Below, in pieces: positions 19,776 to 28,745 of a stretch of 52,865 nucleotides of DNA. The number at the start of each line of letters is the position of its first letter. The first letter of the stretch is position 1. Below the pieces are notes generated by a model. The model saw only the letters and a list, made by a program, of their open reading frames with translations. It was not told the DNA's origin and made no database searches. The stretch comes from an uncultured Gammaproteobacteria bacterium (GTDB lineage: Bacteria; Pseudomonadota; Gammaproteobacteria; Eutrophobiales; Eutrophobiaceae). The position numbers and the translations under genes were made by a program. The DNA lies in the NCBI GenBank assembly GCA_951812995.1, contig CATOTD010000017.1, positions 1-52,865 of the forward strand, written 5' to 3'.

Positions 19776-22625
19776 ATGGAAACAGAAACAAATTCGGCTG
19801 TTGATGCCGTTGACACTGCGTTCGATGCCAGATCGACGGATACGGATATAACGCAGCGATCAGATTATAATCCCCATCAACGTATCAATTACCGCGTCAT
19901 GCGGCGTAACGATAAGGTCACCTCGTTTGACCTTGGCAAAATCTCCATTGCCATGACCAAGGCTTTTTTAAGTGTCGAAGGCGGCACGGCAGCGACCTCT
20001 ACCCGCATCCATAAAATCGTAGAATCGTTGACAGAACAAATTGTCAATGCCTGCAAACGACGTATACCAGACGGCGGCATCATACATATTGAAGACATTC
20101 AGGATCAGGTGGAGTTGGCACTCATGCGTGCTGGCGAACAAAAAATAGCGCGTGCCTACGTCATCTATCGTGAGGAACGCGCCCGTGAACGTGCGGCCGA
20201 GGCGACGACAAATCCTGCCGCATATCAACAAGAGGCAATAAAGCCGATCAACATTAAACGCATGGATGGTAGCAAAGTGCCGCTGGATAAGGCGCGTTTG
20301 ACCGCGGTCGTTGCCGAGGCCTGTGCGGGATTTTCCGAGGTTGATGAAGGCATCATTAGGCAAGATACCCTCAATAATGTATTTGATGGTATAGATGAGG
20401 CGGATCTTACGAATGCGCTGGTTATGTCTGCCAGAACCTTAATCGACAAAGAGCCTGATTACACTTATGTCGCCGCCCGTTTATTGCTGGATAAGTTGCG
20501 CCGAGAAGCCTTGACCTTTATAGAAGAGACAATAACACAAGCAACGCATCAGGAAATGAGCGATCTGTACCCCGCCTATTTCAAAAAATATATTGCTGTC
20601 GGCGCGACCTTAGAACTGCTTGATCATGAATTAACCACCTACGATCTGGATAGACTAGGGGCCGCAATCAACGCCGATCGTGATCACCAATTCACCTATC
20701 TCGGATTACAAACGCTTTATGATCGTTATTTCATACATTCGGGTGACGTACGCTTTGAACTGCCACAGGCCTTCTTCATGCGTGTGGCAATGGGCTTGGC
20801 TATCAATGAGTCGGACCGTGAAGGGCGCGCCATTGAGTTCTATGAGCTATTGTCGTCTTTCGACTTCATGAGCTCAACCCCCACGTTGTTTAATGCAGGG
20901 ACCTGTCGACCGCAACTGTCGAGCTGCTACTTGACGACCGTTCCTGATGATCTCGATGGTATATTCTCCGCCATCAAAGACGATGCCATGCTGTCTAAGT
21001 TTGCCGGTGGGTTGGGCAATGACTGGACACCAGTACGCGCCCTCGGCTCACGTATCAAAGGCACCAACGGTAAATCTCAAGGTGTTGTGCCTTTCTTGAA
21101 GGTTGCCAACGATACTGCCGTCGCCGTCAACCAAGGTGGTAAACGTAAAGGGGCAATGTGCGCCTATCTTGAAACTTGGCATAAGGATATTGAAGAATTT
21201 CTGGATTTGCGCAAAAACACGGGGGACGAACGCCGCCGCACACACGATATGAACACCGCCAACTGGATCCCGGATCTGTTCATGAAACGAGTCGCGGACA
21301 ACGCCAACTGGACACTATTTTCACCCAATGAAACACCCGATCTACACGATCTCTACGGACCGGCATTTGAAACGCGCTATCTCGAATACGAACAACAAGT
21401 AGCAACCGGCATCATCCATAACGCTAAAACTGTGCCAGCAACAGACTTATGGCGCAAGATGTTGTCAATGTTGTTTGAAACGGGGCACCCATGGATCACT
21501 TTCAAAGATCCTTGCAACATACGCTCACCACAAGCACACGCAGGCATCGTTCATTCATCAAACCTCTGCACAGAAATTACACTCAACACCGCAGAGGATG
21601 AAATCGCTGTCTGCAATCTGGGTTCGGTTAATCTCGCACAACACGTTGACGAACACGGACTCAATACCGCAAAACTGGAAAAAACGATCAGTACCGCCAT
21701 GCGCATGCTCGATAATGTCATTGACTACAACTACTACAGCGTCTCCAAGGCAAAAGATTCAAACCTCCGCCACAGGCCTGTCGGACTCGGCATCATGGGC
21801 TTCCAAGATGCGCTCTACAAACAAGCATTGCCATACGCATCCAATGCCGCCATAAGCTTTGCCGATACCAGCATGGAGGCTGTCAGCTATTACGCGATAC
21901 AGGCATCAACCGATCTGGCACAAGAACGCGGCACCTACCCAAGTTTCGACGGCTCGCTCTGGAGCCGCGGCATACTCCCCATTGATTCAATGCGCCGCTT
22001 GGCGGATGTGCGTGGTGAATACCTGCAAGCCAATTTTGAACAGAGTCTGAATTGGGACGCGCTACGCGAACGTGTTGTCAATATTGGTATGCGCAACTCA
22101 AACTGCATGGCCATCGCCCCAACGGCCACCATCTCCAATATCTGCGGGGTCAGCCAGTCAATTGAGCCGACCTACCAGAATCTGTTTGTCAAGTCCAACC
22201 TCTCGGGTGAATTTACTGTCGTCAATCTTTACCTCGCACATGCTTTGAAAGCACGCGGCCTATGGGACGAGGTGATGGTTAATGATCTCAAATACTTCGA
22301 CGGTAGCGTACAGCCAATCAATCGCATCCCGGCTGATCTAAAGGAAATCTATGCCACTGCATTTGAAATTGATTCATGCTGGCTGATAGAGTCTGCCGCG
22401 CGTCGCCAGAAATGGATAGATCAGGCGCAGTCGCTGAACCTCTACATGGCAGAGCCGAGCGGTAAAAAACTCGACAACCTCTACAAACTCGCCTGGGTGC
22501 GCGGACTTAAAACGACTTACTACCTGCGTTCACTCGGTGCCACTGGTATGGAAAAAAATACTGCTGACAGCGCAACTGAAAAGACCTGCGCTATAACCGA
22601 TCCTGATTGTGAAGCCTGTCAGTGA
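19776..22625 (+). CDS. nrdA: Class I ribonucleoside-diphosphate reductase, alpha subunit
   Basis: About 949 residues from ATG at 19776, chosen because GAGAGAAGGA lies just upstream; an in-frame TTG at 19743 has no such site. Two ATP-cone modules occupy roughly residues 28-120 and 146-240. This double-cone architecture gives dATP feedback control. The catalytic barrel follows, with TLFNAGTCRPQLSSC, SNLCTEITLN (NxCxE) and PTATISNICG. The C-terminus ends CEACQ, the CxxC pair that passes electrons to the active site. It reduces NDPs to dNDPs with NrdB and is co-transcribed with it; the gap is 38 bases. Confidence 0.96.
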   Translation: METETNSAVDAVDTAFDARSTDTDITQRSDYNPHQRINYRVMRRNDKVTSFDLGKISIAMTKAFLSVEGGTAATSTRIHKIVESLTEQIVNACKRRIPDGGIIHIEDIQDQVELALMRAGEQKIARAYVIYREERARERAAEATTNPAAYQQEAIKPINIKRMDGSKVPLDKARLTAVVAEACAGFSEVDEGIIRQDTLNNVFDGIDEADLTNALVMSARTLIDKEPDYTYVAARLLLDKLRREALTFIEETITQATHQEMSDLYPAYFKKYIAVGATLELLDHELTTYDLDRLGAAINADRDHQFTYLGLQTLYDRYFIHSGDVRFELPQAFFMRVAMGLAINESDREGRAIEFYELLSSFDFMSSTPTLFNAGTCRPQLSSCYLTTVPDDLDGIFSAIKDDAMLSKFAGGLGNDWTPVRALGSRIKGTNGKSQGVVPFLKVANDTAVAVNQGGKRKGAMCAYLETWHKDIEEFLDLRKNTGDERRRTHDMNTANWIPDLFMKRVADNANWTLFSPNETPDLHDLYGPAFETRYLEYEQQVATGIIHNAKTVPATDLWRKMLSMLFETGHPWITFKDPCNIRSPQAHAGIVHSSNLCTEITLNTAEDEIAVCNLGSVNLAQHVDEHGLNTAKLEKTISTAMRMLDNVIDYNYYSVSKAKDSNLRHRPVGLGIMGFQDALYKQALPYASNAAISFADTSMEAVSYYAIQASTDLAQERGTYPSFDGSLWSRGILPIDSMRRLADVRGEYLQANFEQSLNWDALRERVVNIGMRNSNCMAIAPTATISNICGVSQSIEPTYQNLFVKSNLSGEFTVVNLYLAHALKARGLWDEVMVNDLKYFDGSVQPINRIPADLKEIYATAFEIDSCWLIESAARRQKWIDQAQSLNLYMAEPSGKKLDNLYKLAWVRGLKTTYYLRSLGATGMEKNTADSATEKTCAITDPDCEACQ

Positions 22626-22663
22626 TCACAGATAACAACAATTTAAGGGGGGTAAGTAATATC

Positions 22664-23764
22664 ATGCTTGACTGGAACGAACCACTGCATACAACAAATA
22701 AACCCGCGGCCAACCCGGTGCCCGTGCCGCCACCACAGGAAAACATATCTACTAGCACCGCACCCGTCAACCCCGATGACAAACGGGTTATTAACGGACA
22801 AACCGACATCAATCAATTAGCACCCTTTAAATACCCATGGGCCTGGCAGTTTTTTCTCAACGCCAATAAGAACCACTGGACACCGCTTGACATCAACATG
22901 ACGCAAGACATTACCGATTACCAACACAAACTAACGCTGGAAGAAAAACACGTCTATGAGAACGTGCTGTCTTATTTAACGACCTCGGATATCCTGGCCA
23001 TGCGCAATATCGGGCTTGCCGTCATGGAAAAAATGTCGGCACCAGAATTACAGATTTACCAAGCCCGCCAGGTCTATGAAGAAGCATTGCATACCTGGAC
23101 CTACCAGCACTGTATCGAAACCATGGGACTCAACCAAAGCGAAATCTACAACCGCTACCGTGTCGTGCCGCAAATACATCAGAAAATCACCATCGCCAAT
23201 CGTCGCTTAAATTCAGTCATGCGCTCGGATATTGATTTACGTGATCAAGACGAACTGCACAACTTCGTCATCTCCTACATGTTCTTCGCCGCCATCTTTG
23301 AAGGGTGCTGGTTTTACAATGGCTTCAGTCCTATATTCGCATTGCAACGCCGTGGCTTGATGAAAGGTACTGCCGAGCAATTACAATACATCATGCGCGA
23401 TGAAGTCATGCACGCTGCCTTCGGTATCCGTGTCGTCAAGCAGATCTTGCTTGAAGAAGCCCTGGTGCTTGATAAAAAGGCAATTCGTGACATGTGGGAT
23501 GAAGCCCATGAAGCCGAAAAAACCTACGCCAACTATATCCTCAAAGACCCAATACTCGGCTATTCTGCCGCCATGCACATGGGACAGTTCCAATACATCG
23601 CCAATCGTCGTGCCAACCAAATGGGGCTCAAAGCAGAACCTTTCCCTGGCGCAGAATCAACGCTGCCCTGGTTGGATGAACAGGCCAACATGAGAAAAGA
23701 AAAGAATTTCTTTGAAACCCGCGTCACCGAATACCAAACCGGGGGCGGGCTAAAATGGGATTGA
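22664..23764 (+). CDS. nrdB: Class I ribonucleotide reductase, beta subunit
   Basis: About 366 residues from ATG at 22664, preceded by AAGGGGGG; an in-frame GTG at 22622 overlaps the nrdA stop but lacks a good site. Metal ligands are recognisable in the helix SYLTTSDILAMRN, in EEALHTWTYQH and in MRDEVMHAAF. The Tyr in HTWTYQH aligns with E. coli Tyr122, so a tyrosyl radical is expected, unlike the Phe found in chlamydial-type class Ic proteins. The C-terminal tail needed to bind NrdA is present (GGGLKWD). Confidence 0.95.
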   Translation: MLDWNEPLHTTNKPAANPVPVPPPQENISTSTAPVNPDDKRVINGQTDINQLAPFKYPWAWQFFLNANKNHWTPLDINMTQDITDYQHKLTLEEKHVYENVLSYLTTSDILAMRNIGLAVMEKMSAPELQIYQARQVYEEALHTWTYQHCIETMGLNQSEIYNRYRVVPQIHQKITIANRRLNSVMRSDIDLRDQDELHNFVISYMFFAAIFEGCWFYNGFSPIFALQRRGLMKGTAEQLQYIMRDEVMHAAFGIRVVKQILLEEALVLDKKAIRDMWDEAHEAEKTYANYILKDPILGYSAAMHMGQFQYIANRRANQMGLKAEPFPGAESTLPWLDEQANMRKEKNFFETRVTEYQTGGGLKWD

Positions 23765-23815
23765 CACCCAACAAAGCATGCCTGAATTTATTCTACCGTA
23801 CCTGCCTTAGTGGGA

Positions 23816-23872
23816 GCCGAGATGGACGCTCGGCTATTGCCTGGTATCACCCGCCGCTTCCAGATACCAGGC
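23816..23872. repeat. Double hairpin downstream of nrdB, REP-like or terminator
   Basis: Stem 1 pairs GCCGAG (23816-23821) with CTCGGC (23829-23834). Stem 2 pairs GCCTGGTAT (23839-23847) with ATACCAGGC (23864-23872). The region lies between the convergent nrdB and kinase genes and ends in CTTCTTAT, so a bidirectional terminator is possible, though no long T-run follows. Confidence 0.55.
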
Positions 23873-23960
23873 CTTCTTATGTAGTAGGCAAAACCCTTGC
23901 CAAGGTTTGTATCATTTAAATTTATTGGCATAGACGAAAAAAAGATTAAGGGTATTTTTC

Positions 23961-24560
23961 TCAGACATTGTTTCTCGCACAACAAATATCGCTTAGTAGA
24001 TGATATTGGTGTTTAGACAACAGGTGTATTTGTCCTTTGAATCTATCTTTGATCTCCCAAAAGTATTTGTCTAAGCGGGTGTCCGTTACGCTGTTTTTGT
24101 CTAAGGTGTCGGCGGTCGGTAAGTCTTTTGCTTTCACTAATATTAAATTTTCTGCTGATAATTTAATGGCCAGCCATAAGGCGGTACTATCAGCGGTAAA
24201 ATCCCAACTGGCCGGAATTTCATCATCATAAATCAAGCTCGCGGGCAACCATAAAAAAGGTTTTTTATTTTTTGGCGTTGATAATAAAGGACAAATATCT
24301 TCAATAATCTGGATATTGGGATCCATGCCAGCCAGGAAATGACCATACTGGCACATGGCCAGTAATGCCATCCGATGGGCAGTCAAATCATCAAATTTGT
24401 ACACCGTTTGCATCTTGCGTACCTTATCGGCAAACACACCGCCGCCTGGCACCATAATAATATCCGACTCACTGGACAATAATGCAATGGCGGCCAGCCA
24501 TGTCGGCAATTCTCGACAGCTCATTAAACTGCCACCCAGTTTTATTACCGTTACGGACAC
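23961..24560 (-). CDS. Amino-acid-kinase-family protein, MfnE-like (methylofuran biosynthesis)
   Basis: A 199-residue amino-acid kinase fold. TVIKLGGSLM forms the phosphate-binding N-terminus, IIMVPGGGVFAD lies near residues 34-45 and DFTADSTALWLAIKL near 139-153. It is shorter than aspartokinase or UMP kinase and has no regulatory domain. In methanogens the related MfnE phosphorylates an aminomethylfuran intermediate of methanofuran. Homologues occur in the H4MPT gene clusters of methylotrophic bacteria, next to the same MfnF- and ATP-grasp-type genes seen here. Last gene of the leftward four-gene operon; five bases separate it from pabB. The function is inferred from fold plus neighbours. 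Confidence 0.75.
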   Translation of the reverse strand: MSVTVIKLGGSLMSCRELPTWLAAIALLSSESDIIMVPGGGVFADKVRKMQTVYKFDDLTAHRMALLAMCQYGHFLAGMDPNIQIIEDICPLLSTPKNKKPFLWLPASLIYDDEIPASWDFTADSTALWLAIKLSAENLILVKAKDLPTADTLDKNSVTDTRLDKYFWEIKDRFKGQIHLLSKHQYHLLSDICCARNNV

Positions 24561-24565
24561 AGATT

Positions 24566-25921
24566 CTACCTTTTAAGGAGCGTCAACATCGCCTCAGCCT
24601 TGGCAAAACATTCCTTGTATTCAGCATCAACTTGTGAGTCCCAGACTATGCCACCGCCTGCATTGAAATAGATTTTATCTGCATACTGGATCAAGGTTCT
24701 GATACAAATATTACTATCCATATCACCATCAAAACCTATGCGTATAATCGATCCACAATATACAGAACGACGATGCGGTTCGAGTTCCTCGATAATTTCC
24801 ATGGCCCGCAATTTTGGTGCGCCAGTAACAGATCCGCCAGGAAAACAGCCACGCAATAAATCAAGCGCATGTTTGCCCTTTTGTAAGCGCCCAGCGATAG
24901 TACTGACGAGATGATGTACAGTGGCATAAGTTTCCAGCGCAAATAATTGCGGCACAACAACCGAGCCCGCATCGCAAGACTTGCTGATGTCATTTCTCAA
25001 CAAGTCGACGATCATTAGATTTTCAGCGCGATCTTTTTCATTTTCCAATAAACAGGCCGCCAGTGCTTTATCTTCGTAGGCAAATACCGAACGGCGCATA
25101 GTGCCTTTTATCGGTTTAGTTTCAACTTGATTGCCCGTGACGCTTAAAAAACGTTCCGGCGATGAGCTCAACACGGCCCCTGCCGGTAAATTTAAATAGG
25201 CCGCAAACGGGGCTGGATTAAGCGTGCGTAATCGGCGGTAGGCCGCCCAACTATCCCCGACAAAATCAGCAGAGAAACGTTGCGACAAGTTTACCTGGTA
25301 GCAATCCCCATCATGGATGTATTTTTTTACGCTATCGAAAGCCAAGCCGTATTGTGCTCTGGATAGATTAGATTTTATGTCTGAAGTTACGAAAAACTCG
25401 TTAGTATTCTTGGTAGCAGGCTTTGCAAACAAGTCCTGTAGTTCTTGCCAGATTAGTGCTGTTTTTTCAAACCGACCAAAACTGCTCAGCCATGTGCGTC
25501 GTAGATGATGGTCAACGATAAGTGACCAATCATAAATGCCAACGGCCATCTCGGGCATATCAATATCCTTAACGGCTGATGCTGGTAACGTTTCCAAACG
25601 CCGCCCCAGATCGTACGCTAAATAGCCCACTGCACCGCCGCAGAAAGGTAATCCGCTTAAATTATTATTGCTATTACCGAGATATTGTTGCAGGAGCAAC
25701 AAAGGATCGGCGGTTGATGTCGTCTTGCTATTATTATCATTAATGTATGTTGTGTCGCCATAGGTTTCCAGCGTTATGGCCGGGCGCGACACGATAAAAT
25801 CGTAGCGACCTTTATCAATATCGGGATAACCGCTATCAAGAAACATGCTCCATGGTTCATCAGCGACCCAAGAGAAAAGATCGGCGGCATTACGTTGGTA
25901 GGATAACTCTGAAATCTTCAT
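24566..25921 (-). CDS. pabB: Aminodeoxychorismate synthase component I
   Basis: A 451-residue chorismate-utilising enzyme. Visible motifs are LSSSPERFLSV, ETKPIKGTMRRS, MIVDLLRNDIS and the C-terminal FPGGSVTGAPKLRAMEIIEE. KPIKGT carries the lysine of the PabB subgroup, whereas anthranilate synthases have PIAGT at this place. It adds ammonia from PabA to chorismate to make ADC, the precursor of p-aminobenzoate for folate and for pterin cofactors. Its 3' neighbour and the upstream MfnF-like gene overlap or abut it, placing pABA supply in a C1-cofactor operon. The start at 25921 overlaps the preceding stop by four bases. Confidence 0.92.
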   Translation of the reverse strand: MKISELSYQRNAADLFSWVADEPWSMFLDSGYPDIDKGRYDFIVSRPAITLETYGDTTYINDNNSKTTSTADPLLLLQQYLGNSNNNLSGLPFCGGAVGYLAYDLGRRLETLPASAVKDIDMPEMAVGIYDWSLIVDHHLRRTWLSSFGRFEKTALIWQELQDLFAKPATKNTNEFFVTSDIKSNLSRAQYGLAFDSVKKYIHDGDCYQVNLSQRFSADFVGDSWAAYRRLRTLNPAPFAAYLNLPAGAVLSSSPERFLSVTGNQVETKPIKGTMRRSVFAYEDKALAACLLENEKDRAENLMIVDLLRNDISKSCDAGSVVVPQLFALETYATVHHLVSTIAGRLQKGKHALDLLRGCFPGGSVTGAPKLRAMEIIEELEPHRRSVYCGSIIRIGFDGDMDSNICIRTLIQYADKIYFNAGGGIVWDSQVDAEYKECFAKAEAMLTLLKR

Positions 25922-26961
25922 GCGCTTGATGAGAGTCGGCTTAACTGTGCTAAGGCAACGGCTGGCGCACAGGCGTTACACTTATCGGCCAATGTCAAAC
26001 TGCTATTACACAATGCGCTGAAGTCGCTATAAGGGATATTCAGGCGTTGTGCTATTTGTTTGACGAGAAAACGCCCTACACCCGCACCTACAATTATTTG
26101 TTGTTTGTCATGCGTGTTTGTCAAAACTCTAAGCGTTGCTTTTGTTAATAATTGTAACTGTATCTCTGCAAAATACTGTGCCAGTTTATACCAGGCTTGA
26201 TTGGCATGATCACTAAAATCCAGGCCCAGCATTCTTGCAAGTCGCCGCCTACTGCCTATTATATCTTTAGCATTGCCATCTGCCGTTGCCATTAAATCAT
26301 CATTGTCATTGATATATTCCAATATCCTGTAGATATCTGCCGTATTCGCAAAATGTTCCATGGCCAAGTTCTGCCATTCTCCGCCAAACGGAGCCTTTTC
26401 CGTCAACGACATTAAAGACGTTCTAATAACGCCGGTATATACCAGTTCATCAAAACGTAAACGACTTTGATCATCTATGCCACGATTATTAATTTTGTTA
26501 TCAGCAATGGCGATGATGTCTGTTGTCGTGCTACCAACATCAATAAATACACCCGACTCGATAAAGGTGGCAACATAAGTCGTGCTCGCATACCAATTGG
26601 CCGATGCTATCTGGTGTAGATTTTTTCCTATGGCACCCATATTCAAAAACCCTGTCGGTGCTGCATAAAAATTAATATTGTCACCCAAAGCATCTACACA
26701 CAACTTGATGAGTGTCCGCATCCCGGCATTTCTGCTCTCGAAAATATCCACTAATTCAGCCGTCATTGTTATCGCGTGCGACAGCTTGCCTTGTGGTAAT
26801 TTTTCAATAAGTGCAGGGATGGCTGTTTTAAGGCAATCAAGGCCTTGCCAAAGTGGCGTTGCTATTTGCTCAACCCATTCAAGTTTGCCACAGTCATTAA
26901 TACAGGCGACTTTAAGATGCGCACCGCCAATATCCCAAGCTACAAATTTAGATGGTTGCAT
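25918..26961 (-). CDS. H4MPT-linked C1 pathway protein, MfnF-like (hydantoinase/oxoprolinase fold)
   Basis: A 347-residue ASKHA-fold protein. KFVAWDIGGAHLKVA is the phosphate-1 loop, FIDVGSTTTDII the phosphate-2 loop and QIIVGAGVGRFL the adenosine region. Also conserved are TMTAELVDIF, ASANWYAST and ELVYTGVIRT, which mark the one-carbon-pathway subfamily rather than true hydantoinases. In methanogens MfnF joins the furan and glutamyl-tyramine halves of methanofuran. The bacterial relative is expected to do the same for methylofuran, the formyl carrier of the formyltransferase/hydrolase complex. It sits between the ATP-grasp and pabB genes with 2-base and overlapping junctions. Confidence 0.82.
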   Translation of the reverse strand: MQPSKFVAWDIGGAHLKVACINDCGKLEWVEQIATPLWQGLDCLKTAIPALIEKLPQGKLSHAITMTAELVDIFESRNAGMRTLIKLCVDALGDNINFYAAPTGFLNMGAIGKNLHQIASANWYASTTYVATFIESGVFIDVGSTTTDIIAIADNKINNRGIDDQSRLRFDELVYTGVIRTSLMSLTEKAPFGGEWQNLAMEHFANTADIYRILEYINDNDDLMATADGNAKDIIGSRRRLARMLGLDFSDHANQAWYKLAQYFAEIQLQLLTKATLRVLTNTHDKQQIIVGAGVGRFLVKQIAQRLNIPYSDFSALCNSSLTLADKCNACAPAVALAQLSRLSSSA

Positions 26962-26963
26962 AA

Positions 26964-27941
26964 TTAAATATTGATTCTAACCGGCCCGGCTTTTGTTAGA
27001 TCAATGTCAGGCAAATTATTGTTTAGAAAGGTGTTTAAGATGAGATCGGTGACATTACAGCCCAATGATTCAGATAGTCCAGCATAAGCTGTTGTGAATC
27101 GCGGATTAATGTCTAGCACGAATAATTCATTGTCCATCTCAATCATATCCACGCCAATATACCCGACAAGCCCCGCTATGTTATCAACTATTTTTTTTGC
27201 CAACACCTGCATTTTATCTTTATATGACAAACACTCATTAACCCCAACAGCAACCAGGCTAAGGGCTTCGTTCTCAATCAGAATATATTGTTTATTACAT
27301 GCTAATAGCTGAACGTCATCACCAAAAACCAGTAGTGACATACTCATGGATTGCCCGTCTATATAGGGTTGTATGATCAAATTTCCGTCTTGCTTGCTGT
27401 TTATCATTGCGGTTAATTGCTTTTTATTTTTAATTAAATAACAGTCTTCTGCGCCGACACCATCATCCGGTTTTACGATCCAGCCCGTTTGGCTGGCTGG
27501 AATATTCCCGCTTAATGTGGCTGTTTCAACAACATTGATATTTGCCTCTGCCAGCATCTTATTGCTTAATAATTTACTACTGGCAATCCTGATAGCCTCA
27601 GGGTTGGAGCCAATGAAAACCTTGCTGTGTTGTATAAATAATTCTGCAAGCGTGGCGAGACAATCGTTTGTTTCCGGGGCTATCAACCAGGATACATCAA
27701 CTGCCTGCATCAATGACGCGAGTTCCTCGGCTATTGGTTGCTGAATCATATATTCATTGCGTGCCTGGTTATGCGGATTCACGCGCTGGTCGCGTGTCAA
27801 TGAAATATCTACGTGGCCGGCACTTATTAATTCAGTTAATAATGTTTGCAACATGATTGTACCTTCCTTGATCAAGGTCCGAGGCAGGTCTTGACCGGCA
27901 AGCCCGCCGCCTGTGATAAACTCAAATAAAAAATGATGCAT
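26964..27941 (-). CDS. ATP-grasp ligase, MfnD-like (tyramine-glutamate ligase family)
   Basis: A 325-residue ATP-grasp enzyme. It opens HHFLFEFITGGGL, has the grasp loop GWIVKPDDGVGAEDCYLI and the metal-binding end MIEMDNELFVLDINPRFT. The MfnD family attaches glutamate to tyramine during methanofuran synthesis. This assignment fits because MfnE- and MfnF-type genes follow on the same strand. First gene of the leftward operon. Its ATG at 27941 is only seven bases from the divergent start at 27949, so its promoter must lie within the neighbour's coding sequence. Confidence 0.78.
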   Translation of the reverse strand: MHHFLFEFITGGGLAGQDLPRTLIKEGTIMLQTLLTELISAGHVDISLTRDQRVNPHNQARNEYMIQQPIAEELASLMQAVDVSWLIAPETNDCLATLAELFIQHSKVFIGSNPEAIRIASSKLLSNKMLAEANINVVETATLSGNIPASQTGWIVKPDDGVGAEDCYLIKNKKQLTAMINSKQDGNLIIQPYIDGQSMSMSLLVFGDDVQLLACNKQYILIENEALSLVAVGVNECLSYKDKMQVLAKKIVDNIAGLVGYIGVDMIEMDNELFVLDINPRFTTAYAGLSESLGCNVTDLILNTFLNNNLPDIDLTKAGPVRINI

Positions 27942-27948
27942 AGCGATT

Positions 27949-28656
27949 ATGTTGATAATTCCGGTTCTTGATCTAAGTCATGGTTTGGTTGTTCATGCAA
28001 AACAAGGTATGCGTACGATCTATCAGCCCGTTACCTCAGTTATATCCTCAAACCCAAAACCAGAAACAGTCCTGGCTGCTTTTTTCAAATTATACCCGTT
28101 TGAAATAATTTACATCGCTGATCTTGATGCTATACAAGGATCTTGCGATCAGCGTGCGTTGATCACTGAATTAGCGCAACGTTTCCCGGCGTGCGAATTT
28201 TGGGTGGATGCGGGTTTAGCGCCTCTCAACAAACAAACCGCAGATACGCCGCACAATATAAAATGTGTGCTTGGATCAGAAAATAAAATCGGTAAGGAAG
28301 CGTTTTCGGTCTTGGTGAGGAATAATCCTGATATTGTATTATCCCTTGATTTTAATGCGGGTGGCTTGATGGAAAACCATTACCTGCTTAGCGATACCCA
28401 TCTGTGGCCGGATAATATTATTGTTATGATGTTGCATCGTGTCGGTCTAAAAAAAGGCGTTGATCTGCAATGTCTGCAATGCTTGAATAATATTTCAAAT
28501 ATTACCAAGCACAATATTTATGTAGCCGGTGGCACGCGGGACCTGAATGATCTCAGGTACCTCAGATCGCAGGGGGTAAGCGGTGTATTGCTTGCCACAG
28601 CACTGCATGACGGCTCAATCACGCAAGAAGATGTACACTTGTTTGCGACCGCCTAA
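27949..28656 (+). CDS. HisA/HisF-related TIM-barrel protein of the C1 cofactor cluster
   Basis: A 235-residue barrel. MLIIPVLDLSHGLVVHAKQG, IIYIADLDAIQG, EFWVDAGLA, DIVLSLDFNAGG and YVAGGTRDLNDL show the half-barrel repeats of HisA with conserved Asp residues at strands 1 and 5. Relatives called hisA/hisF-like occur in methanogens and in methylotrophs beside H4MPT genes, not in histidine operons. No histidine genes lie here. The reaction is not known to me; a role in methylofuran or methanopterin synthesis is inferred from position. It diverges from the ATP-grasp gene with only seven bases between the start codons. Confidence 0.75.
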   Translation: MLIIPVLDLSHGLVVHAKQGMRTIYQPVTSVISSNPKPETVLAAFFKLYPFEIIYIADLDAIQGSCDQRALITELAQRFPACEFWVDAGLAPLNKQTADTPHNIKCVLGSENKIGKEAFSVLVRNNPDIVLSLDFNAGGLMENHYLLSDTHLWPDNIIVMMLHRVGLKKGVDLQCLQCLNNISNITKHNIYVAGGTRDLNDLRYLRSQGVSGVLLATALHDGSITQEDVHLFATA

Positions 28657-28745
28657 AAGAAACCGAATTTCGGTTTAATCATCGTCGTGATAATCTCTAC
28701 CTCGTCTTACTGAAACTGCTTCGTGAGAAGCCCATTTGACGAGAT

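Noticed and set aside
22622..22663. Upstream GTG start for nrdB overlapping the nrdA stop
   Set aside because: The ATG at 22664 has a far better Shine-Dalgarno stretch and gives the usual N-terminus.
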